Origin: a virus
Reading direction: 5' to 3' (one strand)
DNA length: 27,781 bases
IMG/VR virus record: IMGVR_UViG_3300033145_000531
Coordinates: 1-27,781 of that record
Part shown: in pieces, positions 6,841 to 13,155 of the stretch
Layout of the letters: each line of letters starts with the position of its first letter
How positions within the stretch are numbered: the first letter of the stretch is position 1
Made by a program: the position numbers and the translations under genes
The notes under the pieces: model-generated
Databases searched by the model: none
The model's input: the letters and a program-made list of their open reading frames with translations, nothing else
Told to the model about the DNA's origin: nothing

Positions 6841-7848
6841 ATGACAGAAGAAGAAAAAGACGTAATGGATGAAGTGATTGACGATAGCGTAGACCCTGAT
6901 GATCTTGAAGATTCAGTTGTTGACGAGTCGAAGGACGGTAACGATAAGTCTACCGATGACGATAAGTCTACCGATGACGTGCCGTCTCAAGAAATCCTTG
7001 AAAGCCTTAACTCAAAAATTGAGTCATTAAGTAAAGAAAAGGATGGCTTATACAAGGAAATGATAGCAGAGCGGCGTACTCGGCAGGAGTTAAAGGGTCG
7101 GGTTGACATGATTACTAACCTCATGGCGGAAGTTAAGAACAAGCAGGAAACACAGGGACAACCGGAGACAACTACTCCCAGCGGAATTCCGGTTAAATTC
7201 GATGATGAAGGTAATCCCTATGTTGATCCCGTAGATTTAAGTGGTTTATCTGCTCCTGAAGTGCAGACGATTAAAAATGATGTTGCTGCCATTAAAAATC
7301 AGGGGTTTGTGCAAGCCGTCACGTCCCAAAATAATGCCATAGTAGACAATGTATTGTCAAAGGATGAACGATATCCTGCAGCTCTTGGTGTTTTAAACAG
7401 GGCGTATCAATATCTTGAAGAAAAAACAGATATGATTATGCGGCAGCACGGGCTTACTCCCCAAACCACTACATTAAATGACGTTCTTGAATTATTAGAA
7501 GCTGAGTCGGGAAATGATTTTAGCACTCAGTTTCCCGGTCTGGACATCGATGTCGTTGTTGATGCTAGGACGCAGGCGCCTAACGGATTGTATAATTCCA
7601 GAAAAATCAAAAAGGCGTTGAAGTCCATTGTTGATTCATCCGGTAATGGCAAAAATGACAATCAGAAATTAAACAATCTTAAACTCATAGCCGGTAAACC
7701 GAGCAATCTTTCTGGTCAGCGAAATCAAAAAGGTGCAGCAGGCAAAACTCTAAATGATATTGCAGAAATGGATATCACTGATTTTGAAAATATGTCCGAT
7801 GCTGATTTTAAAAAGATTGAAAGGGTTTTAGACGGAATGGGGGCATAA
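6841..7848 (+). CDS. scaffold-like capsid assembly protein
   Basis: The gene lies between the portal and the major capsid protein, the usual place of the internal scaffold that guides prohead assembly. The ATG at 6841 is chosen because AAGGAGG (6827-6833) lies seven bases upstream; a longer frame from a TTG at 6787 has no such site. The 335-residue product has an Asp/Glu-rich start (1-47) with a duplicated DKSTDD unit, a long coiled-coil-like helix (about 48-102), a middle region with FDDEGNPYVDP, and a helical Lys/Asp-rich end. An acidic, helical protein with a coiled coil fits a scaffold, but sequence identity to a named scaffold was not recognised. Confidence 0.62.
   Translation: MTEEEKDVMDEVIDDSVDPDDLEDSVVDESKDGNDKSTDDDKSTDDVPSQEILESLNSKIESLSKEKDGLYKEMIAERRTRQELKGRVDMITNLMAEVKNKQETQGQPETTTPSGIPVKFDDEGNPYVDPVDLSGLSAPEVQTIKNDVAAIKNQGFVQAVTSQNNAIVDNVLSKDERYPAALGVLNRAYQYLEEKTDMIMRQHGLTPQTTTLNDVLELLEAESGNDFSTQFPGLDIDVVVDARTQAPNGLYNSRKIKKALKSIVDSSGNGKNDNQKLNNLKLIAGKPSNLSGQRNQKGAAGKTLNDIAEMDITDFENMSDADFKKIERVLDGMGA
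6943..6978. repeat. perfect 18-bp tandem duplication in the scaffold gene
   Basis: The 18 bases at 6943-6960 are repeated exactly at 6961-6978, giving DKSTDD twice in the acidic N-terminal region. Perfect identity at all codon positions points to a recent duplication, with no sign of selection against it. Confidence 0.8.
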
Positions 7849-7863
7849 TAAGGAGTATATAAA

Positions 7864-8934
7864 ATGGCACTAACAGAATTTGGTGTAAATGACAGTCAAG
7901 CAGTAAAACTTTTCAGTAAAATGACGTTTCGGGAAGCGATACGTGACACCCTGTTTTCTAAATTCATGGGGAAAACTAAACGGCACATCATTACTCGCTA
8001 TACTGATATGGAAAAGACTGCCGGGGATACGGTCAAGTATGATTTACTTGAACAAACCTCCGGTGCTGGCGTGACGGGCAATAACTGGATGAAGGGCAAT
8101 GAAGCGGCTTTAACCTATCATCAGGATAGTGTTGAAATCGATCAGCTTCGTCAGGCTCACCAGTTTGACCGAATGAGTCAGCAACGCACTATTCACAATA
8201 TGCGAGTAGATGCACGAGAAAATCTTAGTGATTGGTGGAGGAATACCCTGGACAATTATATGTTCAGGAGTCTTTGCGGAGATACCACGTTTGATTTTGC
8301 CGGTAATACAGGAGTAGCGCCGGATACCGCTCATTATATTATATGCGGTGACGTTACTCATACCGGCACAATTGCGACAGATGAATCCAGCCTCGGCAAT
8401 AATGACCAGATTGATCTTATGGATTTGGATTATGCCAAGGAAAAGGCCAGAACAATCTCCCCGATGATTCGACCAACCATAATTAACGGAGAAGAATATT
8501 ATGTTGCGGTGTTGCATGATTATTCCCTGACTGACTTGCGTGTGGCGACCAATTCCAGCGCAACGATCAAATGGAATGAGATTCAGCAGTACGCTAACGT
8601 GAGAGGGTTGAAAAATCCGATCTTTTCCGGGGCTAATGGAGTCTATAATAAAATCATCATTTATGATTCCAACCGAATTTATTCACCCGTAACTAATGTG
8701 CGCCGAAATCTCTTTTTAGGGGCGCAGGCAGGTGCCTTTGCCATAGGCAACGCTTATGACAATATTGGGCAAAAGAAATTCGGGAATTTACCGATGAGTT
8801 GGGTGGAAGACCTTGATGACTATCATGACAAGAAGGGTATAGCTGCCGGAATGATTTTCGGTATTAAAGCTACTCAGTATAATTCCAAGAATTACGGTGC
8901 AATGGTAATGACCGCTTATGCGGCAGCCCATTAA
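7864..8934 (+). CDS. major capsid protein, N4 gp56-like family
   Basis: This 356-residue protein builds the icosahedral shell. It reads as the N4-gp56-type capsid family: a TEFGVNDSQAVKLFSKMTFRE opening, the FSKFMGKT and ITRYTDMEKTAGDTVKYDLLE segments, the SVEIDQLRQAH motif, and a C-terminal GMIFGIKATQY motif. The ATG has AAGGAG nine bases ahead. Expression is expected to be high, and the gene is bracketed by hairpins at 6746-6820 and 8945-8998. Pairing this N4-type capsid with a P22-type portal is a mosaic arrangement known in several environmental phage groups. Confidence 0.92.
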   Translation: MALTEFGVNDSQAVKLFSKMTFREAIRDTLFSKFMGKTKRHIITRYTDMEKTAGDTVKYDLLEQTSGAGVTGNNWMKGNEAALTYHQDSVEIDQLRQAHQFDRMSQQRTIHNMRVDARENLSDWWRNTLDNYMFRSLCGDTTFDFAGNTGVAPDTAHYIICGDVTHTGTIATDESSLGNNDQIDLMDLDYAKEKARTISPMIRPTIINGEEYYVAVLHDYSLTDLRVATNSSATIKWNEIQQYANVRGLKNPIFSGANGVYNKIIIYDSNRIYSPVTNVRRNLFLGAQAGAFAIGNAYDNIGQKKFGNLPMSWVEDLDDYHDKKGIAAGMIFGIKATQYNSKNYGAMVMTAYAAAH

Positions 8935-8944
8935 ACCAAATTAA

Positions 8945-8998
8945 CCGGGGGCTAATCGTAATGTCCTCGGCTAATTAATAACAGGGGATCGTAACCCC
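8945..8998 (+). promoter_or_regulatory. two hairpins after the capsid gene
   Basis: CCGGGG (8945-8950) can pair with CCTCGG (8965-8970) using one G-T wobble and a 14-nt loop. GGGG (8984-8987) pairs with CCCC (8995-8998) across a 7-nt loop, eight bases before the GGAG site of the next gene. No T tract follows, so these are more likely mRNA-stabilising or attenuating elements than full terminators. Confidence 0.4.
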
Positions 8999-9018
8999 AT
9001 AAAAAGGAGAAACAAACA

Positions 9019-9684
9019 ATGGCACAAGTATCTTTTACGGCATCCAGCGCAACAACCTATGACTTGACCTCTGTTGCGACCAATGCTGATGCTACGGCAG
9101 AAGTAACCCCACGTGAAGGCGGGTTCGTGGCTCGAAACAGGATTAATTTCGGCAGTGTTACCGCACCGACTTTAACCAATGCAGTAATGAACGTTCTTAA
9201 ATTAGTGAAGATTCCTAAAAGAAGCGTAATAACCGATGTGTTTCTGATTGCTCCTAAAGGAACTGCGGGCGTAACTCATAATTGCAATAGTTTATCCATT
9301 ACTTCCGGTACTGCCGGGGTCGGTTTTATTGCTTACAAGAGTGCGTCTCATGTATCTACGTCATCTGACGCAGATGGGTTTGCACTTGCAACCTTGGCCA
9401 AAAGCAAGATCCATACGTCAAGCGTACTTGCTTTGCCGGGTGATCCTGAAACATCTCCGAAGGCGGCTATTCGTCACGTGGCGGCTGGTGTTGCCGGTGG
9501 TAATCAGGGTTGGGCTGACGGCGGTGGAGATCAGCAGAATGGACTTTATTTTCCGTATGGCGGGCATATAACATTTCAGGTTACGGCTGGTAAAGGACCA
9601 TCCGGTACAGCAGCTTCTTCTCTTGATGGTACTTTTTCAGGTGTACTTGAGGTTGCAGCCAAAGGTTTTAAAGTACCTGAATAA
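9019..9684 (+). CDS. putative capsid decoration or head structural protein
   Basis: The gene directly follows the major capsid protein. The 221-residue product is rich in Ala, Gly, Thr and Ser with alternating hydrophobic residues, as in beta-rich virion proteins. The middle part (KLVKIPKRSVITDVFLIAPKG, near 60-80) is a pattern seen in small phage surface proteins, where a strand pair follows an IPK/IPA turn. Gly-rich loops (GGNQGWADGGGDQQ) and a C-terminal FSGVLEVAAKGF strand complete it. No enzymatic motif is visible. The GGAG site with the GGAGAAACAA spacer gives a clear start. It may share an ancestor with the gene at 11134, which has a similar layout. Decoration is inferred from position and composition. 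Confidence 0.5.
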   Translation: MAQVSFTASSATTYDLTSVATNADATAEVTPREGGFVARNRINFGSVTAPTLTNAVMNVLKLVKIPKRSVITDVFLIAPKGTAGVTHNCNSLSITSGTAGVGFIAYKSASHVSTSSDADGFALATLAKSKIHTSSVLALPGDPETSPKAAIRHVAAGVAGGNQGWADGGGDQQNGLYFPYGGHITFQVTAGKGPSGTAASSLDGTFSGVLEVAAKGFKVPE

Positions 9685-9705
9685 TTAAACTATTAATTTA
9701 ATTTT

Positions 9706-9795
9706 CGCTGTCGGATAGGGATACAATCCCGACAAGCTGGTTCCTCGGCTGGCTTCCGGCAGCGTTACACCGAGGAAAAAATTAAATCCGAGGAG
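9706..9795 (+). promoter_or_regulatory. structured leader with alternative pairings over a ribosome binding site
   Basis: TTCCTCGG (9741-9748) is complementary to CCGAGGAA (9770-9777) over 8 bp. The same strand (9742-9748) can instead pair 7 bp with CCGAGGA (9788-9794), which contains the GAGGAG ribosome site of the next gene. The first pairing leaves the site free and the second hides it. Further helices are GGGAT/ATCCC (9718-9722 and 9726-9730) and CGCTG/CAGCG (9706-9710 and 9760-9764). This is the layout of a translational switch, but no ligand or protein can be named. Confidence 0.4.
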
Positions 9796-9804
9796 AAACA
9801 AAAT

Positions 9805-10791
9805 ATGAGTAATACATTATTGGATGTGGCCCCGGCGATTTATCGTAATCGTAACATTGAACCAAAATCTTATTACGGTGGATGTGTTAAGCAAGACATT
9901 CTCAGTACACTTCATCCGCTTTTAAAAAGGCAGGGATATTACCTTTCTTATGACGGTTGTTATAAACGAATGGCAATTGCTGTCGGGCTTGATACTCCGT
10001 GGCATCACGTTAAACATTTAAAAACGAAAAAATGTGGATTGGATCACGGGGTTAAATTTGAAGGGTTTGGGTATGTCCCGCCCCGGTGTCTTGAATGCTG
10101 GAAGGTAGTTGTTTATCCGAGAACCTTAAAGGAATTATTCGCCCTGCTTGATATTCAATCAGATTTGGGGAAACCCGCAAAGTGCGGTATTGATATTCGT
10201 TATTATTCCTCAACTTTATATGATGGGTTTTTTTATAATAATTCATTAGATGAAGGTAGGGTAAGATATCAGGAAGTTCGCAAAGCGGTTGATGAACATA
10301 TCGGCAAGGATGTTCGTGTTATTTTAAAACGTGGTTGTACCGAGTATGAAATGGTGCTTGGTCCTTCCGTGGGATGGGCCATGACGAACAGACAGCGGGA
10401 AATTGACGAACAAATTGAACAAATTGTGGATACCTATACCCCCAACGCCGAAGGACAAACTTCTGAATGTTTAGCTCAGGTACATACCCATTGGATTGAA
10501 TGGGCGTGGAAGTTTCAAGATCCAACTGTAAAGGAATATCTTGGAGAACTCCCGCTATATCCCCCTGCTGTAACTTACCATGAGGGTGATATTTCTCAGA
10601 TAAGGGGTGATATTATGAGAGCAAGGGCGAAGGTAAAATACAATATTGAACCTGAAGTAACGGATGCCGTTCATGCAGCGCTTAGAGGATTTGAAATGAC
10701 TAAAAAAGTGGGTTTGGGAAAAATGGGCGCTATTATTGGGTATGACGATATTAATCCATTATATGTTGGAGAAGGTGTTGAAATTGGATGA
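9805..10791 (+). CDS. Cys-rich phage protein of unknown function
   Basis: The 328-residue product has eight Cys (about 27, 52, 77, 95, 98, 127, 178, 222). Only 95 and 98 form a CxxC pair, in the segment PPRCLECWKVVVYPRTLKEL. Several His (67, 68, 71, 81, 227, 229) could also bind metal. A second motif is the KAKVKYNIEPEVTDAVHA-type helix near the C-terminus. I associate the RCLECWKVVV segment with uncharacterised environmental phage proteins but can give no function. It sits among structural genes yet does not look like a coat protein, which suggests an enzyme or metal protein. It overlaps the next, YkgJ-type cysteine-cluster gene by up to 29 bp, so the two are probably made together. The start ATG has GAGGAG at 9790-9795. 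Confidence 0.6.
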   Translation: MSNTLLDVAPAIYRNRNIEPKSYYGGCVKQDILSTLHPLLKRQGYYLSYDGCYKRMAIAVGLDTPWHHVKHLKTKKCGLDHGVKFEGFGYVPPRCLECWKVVVYPRTLKELFALLDIQSDLGKPAKCGIDIRYYSSTLYDGFFYNNSLDEGRVRYQEVRKAVDEHIGKDVRVILKRGCTEYEMVLGPSVGWAMTNRQREIDEQIEQIVDTYTPNAEGQTSECLAQVHTHWIEWAWKFQDPTVKEYLGELPLYPPAVTYHEGDISQIRGDIMRARAKVKYNIEPEVTDAVHAALRGFEMTKKVGLGKMGAIIGYDDINPLYVGEGVEIG

Positions 10792-11134
10792 ACAGCAAAA
10801 AAAATGTTTAGAGTGTCGGGAATGCTGCGAGTATGTAGAATATCCTATAACAATGCTTAGTATGGAAGTTGTCGAATATTTTTTAATGCGTGGCGAACAG
10901 ATGTATATCGACCCGAAAAACGGAGTGTTAAGCATTAGGGTATATCATCCCTGTATTCATTTAAAAAAAGCCGGATGTGATATTTATAATAATCGTCCGA
11001 AAACATGTCGGATTTATATGTGCTCGGAAAAAGATAAGTCCGTTAAAGATCATAAAAAACAGATATGTAAAGAATCAATGGCGCAAATCAAACAAGCAAT
11101 TGAAGATTACAAAAACAAACAGGCAGGTGGATAA
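10763..11134 (+). CDS. YkgJ-type cysteine-cluster protein (zinc- or iron-binding)
   Basis: From ATG 10763 the product is 123 residues. It has the family signature CxxCxxCC at 15-22 (CLECRECC), then Cys64, Cys72, Cys82 and Cys87 in the pattern PCIHL...GCDIY...RPKTCRIYMC. The seven positions after the cluster match the layout of YkgJ/FliB-like proteins, which bind zinc or an iron-sulphur centre; some relatives methylate lysines on flagellin. The start is uncertain: ATG 10763 or 10742 has no ribosome site, while TTG 10778 or 10784 follows GGAGAAGG at 10768-10775 and would fit better. The gene overlaps the Cys-rich gene before it and shares one base (TAATG) with the next. Its function in the phage is unknown; modification of a virion protein is a guess. 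Confidence 0.75.
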   Translation: MLEKVLKLDEQQKKCLECRECCEYVEYPITMLSMEVVEYFLMRGEQMYIDPKNGVLSIRVYHPCIHLKKAGCDIYNNRPKTCRIYMCSEKDKSVKDHKKQICKESMAQIKQAIEDYKNKQAGG

Positions 11135-11775
11135 TGACTACGTATGACACATTTTTGGGCGGTCCTAAAATGAGGGTATACCAGCGTGGGTTAATTTTAT
11201 TGGAAAAACGGGTACACCTCGGAGTACAGGGATTAGCGGCAAACGATGTACATCAGGCAATCCCCGTGTTGGAAAATGATGTGATATTAAACGCATGGGC
11301 GAAGGTAGAAAGTCGATGTGATGATGATGCAACGATTGATTTGGGATACGGAACCAACGTAAATTATTGGGGCAATAAATTATTGGTAGATTCAACCGGT
11401 CATTGCAAAACCCTTTTGCACGGCACCCTTACTTGGAATGCTTACGAGATTAATGATAAATCGGAACATACCAATGAGAAAGAAATCACCGGTGTACGAT
11501 TTGGAGATCATGTGACCGTATCGAGTGGTATGGATTTAGCGGACATGGCCTTATCCGGTGCGGTGATTCATAAAAATTGGGTTGCAGTAACATTGGTGAA
11601 TAACACGGGCGGGTGTCTTGATTTAGCTTCACAATCATTTGATATTGCGGTGAACAAAGCCCCACAAGCGACATCTCCGTTATTAATAGAATTATCCGAC
11701 ACAATTGATATTACGGCCAATAATGTCCTCACTAAAGGGGTTATTGTGGTATCAGCCCTTATTTTTAGGAAATAA
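11134..11775 (+). CDS. putative head decoration or structural protein
   Basis: The ATG overlaps the preceding stop by one base, with AGGTGG four to nine bases upstream. The 213-residue product is beta-rich, with the segment LENDVILNAWAKVESRCDDD near 46-65 followed by TIDLGYGTN. That is the common start of small phage surface proteins that begin with an endpoint-controlled strand pair. The middle holds repeated hydrophobic strands (VIHKNWVAVTLVNNTGG) and the end is GVIVVSALIFRK. No enzymatic motif is seen. Its general form resembles the gene at 9019, so the two may be related decoration proteins, one on either side of the Cys-rich pair. Confidence 0.48.
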   Translation: MTTYDTFLGGPKMRVYQRGLILLEKRVHLGVQGLAANDVHQAIPVLENDVILNAWAKVESRCDDDATIDLGYGTNVNYWGNKLLVDSTGHCKTLLHGTLTWNAYEINDKSEHTNEKEITGVRFGDHVTVSSGMDLADMALSGAVIHKNWVAVTLVNNTGGCLDLASQSFDIAVNKAPQATSPLLIELSDTIDITANNVLTKGVIVVSALIFRK

Positions 11776-11778
11776 GTT

Positions 11779-12393
11779 ATGGCGACTATTGATATTGTCA
11801 GAACCGATGCCCGGTATGATTTGCGTGATGTGGATACCACATTATATACCGATGCTGAATTGTTGGCATATGCGAATCGAGCATTGCGACAGTTGGATAA
11901 CGTGTTATCTGCTCTTAATTCGGATTGGGTGCTAAATGAAAAAGCCGATATATCCCTTGTGGCAGGGAATAATTCTGTGTCTTCGCCTACCGGGTCAATG
12001 GTGATTCGATCGGCTTGGATATCCTCAACTGAAATAATTAAGGTAGCGCCGCAAACCATTTACAATAAACGAAAATATATTTCAGGTACGGGTCAACCAA
12101 GATTTTTTTCTGAAGCCGGAACATCAATGATATTCGAGAAAACCGCCGATGATACATATACCATTAAGGGGTATTATGACAAACGAGCCACGGTGCTTAC
12201 AGATGGGGACGACATGCCGTATAATGACGAGTTTAATGACCCGATTCGTGAAATGATAGTGATATTAGGCCATAAACGAAACGAGAATGATGTGTTTACC
12301 GATACTCAGCTTTATAACTTTTTTATGGAGCGGGTAGTGGGGAATGTAGTTCGGCGTAATCACGTGCCTGCTCGTAAGAGGCTCGATTTTTAA
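11779..12393 (+). CDS. head-tail adaptor protein (gp4-like position)
   Basis: This 204-residue protein has the layout of phage adaptor proteins that sit under the portal: an opening strand followed by RYDLRDVDTTLYTDAELLAYANRALRQL (11-38), which is the typical adaptor N-terminal helix pair. A central beta region (ISLVAGNNSVSSPTG) and a C-terminal helix with DPIREMIVILGHKRNEND and a FFMERVVGNVVRR stretch follow. P22 has gp4 at this point in the gene order, between the capsid and the gp10 hub. It starts four bases after the preceding stop. The ATG is preceded by AGGAAATAAG. The adaptor role is inferred from both sequence pattern and synteny. Confidence 0.68.
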   Translation: MATIDIVRTDARYDLRDVDTTLYTDAELLAYANRALRQLDNVLSALNSDWVLNEKADISLVAGNNSVSSPTGSMVIRSAWISSTEIIKVAPQTIYNKRKYISGTGQPRFFSEAGTSMIFEKTADDTYTIKGYYDKRATVLTDGDDMPYNDEFNDPIREMIVILGHKRNENDVFTDTQLYNFFMERVVGNVVRRNHVPARKRLDF

Positions 12394-12414
12394 TATTTAT
12401 TTGGAGATTAAACA

Positions 12415-13077
12415 ATGTTTTATAATTTATTTGATAGAATGGGACAACAAGGCGGATATGGCGGGATAAGCGGATTATTAAATATTTTACGTGGAGGACA
12501 GCAACAAGCTTCTCCTGTTTTGCCTAATTACCCAATTCAGCAAAATGATTTACCTGCGAATCTAACAACATATCCTACATTTAAAGAATCGTTTTTACCG
12601 CAAGCAGGAATGCAACCAGGACCGGGTTATAATTCAACTCAACAAGGCCTTGGTGGTTTACTCGGAACTTTAATAAATATTTTCCGGGGTTCCCCCCCTA
12701 TTCCTCGGTATGGAATGCAACAGAACAATCCTGTTCCTATTCCTGGAAATAGCGAACAACCGGTGAGTAAATTTATTGAAGACGCCAGAAAAAACTTACT
12801 TTTAGACCCAAGGGTTCTTCCTCGGGATAGAATGCAACAGAACAATCTTGTTCCTAAACATGTTGTTTATGACCCAATTGCTTTACAGAGGTCAATGGGC
12901 GATCCGTTAAAAGGGATACGAGGAATGGGAGATATGGTTCAAACGGGGCAGGAGGGGTCATTCAACCCGGCAGGACTAGGGTTTGATAAGCCGGCAGGAA
13001 ATCAGGCGGGAATGGCGGAATTGGGTTTATCGAAAAAAGAAGCATATAAAAACCTGTTTAATCGTTTGTTACGGTAG
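12415..13077 (+). CDS. Gln/Gly/Pro-rich repeat protein, function unknown
   Basis: The 220-residue product is low in complexity, rich in Gln, Asn, Gly and Pro, with two short helical GGL(L)xxLxNIxRG segments (near 17-29 and 80-91). A repeated module RxxMQQNNxVP occurs near 100-108 and 140-148, and a weaker copy (YPIQQNDLP) near 39-47. The DNA repeat behind it is described at 12701-12855. The C-terminus has an amphipathic KEAYKNLFNRLLR helix. The ORF ends in two adjacent TAG codons. It lies between the adaptor and nozzle genes, so a virion or assembly role is likely, perhaps as a flexible linker; nothing confirms it. Confidence 0.5.
   Translation: MFYNLFDRMGQQGGYGGISGLLNILRGGQQQASPVLPNYPIQQNDLPANLTTYPTFKESFLPQAGMQPGPGYNSTQQGLGGLLGTLINIFRGSPPIPRYGMQQNNPVPIPGNSEQPVSKFIEDARKNLLLDPRVLPRDRMQQNNLVPKHVVYDPIALQRSMGDPLKGIRGMGDMVQTGQEGSFNPAGLGFDKPAGNQAGMAELGLSKKEAYKNLFNRLLR
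12701..12855. repeat. 38-bp direct repeat in the Gln-rich gene
   Basis: The 38 bases at 12701-12738 recur at 12818-12855 with three mismatches, 117 bp apart and in the same frame. They encode the PRYGMQQNNPVP and PRDRMQQNNLVP modules. A weaker third unit upstream in the gene (near 12530-12555) suggests expansion from an ancestral module. Confidence 0.75.
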
Positions 13078-13155
13078 TAGCAGATGTATTAATAAGCGCA
13101 ACAATTACAAATATATTGTACGAATTGGCACAATGGGAATGAGATAGGAATATAA

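Noticed and set aside
11568-12059. Minus-strand frame of 163 residues over the end of a decoration-like gene and the start of the adaptor
   Set aside because: It crosses two well-supported plus-strand genes and has no context of its own.
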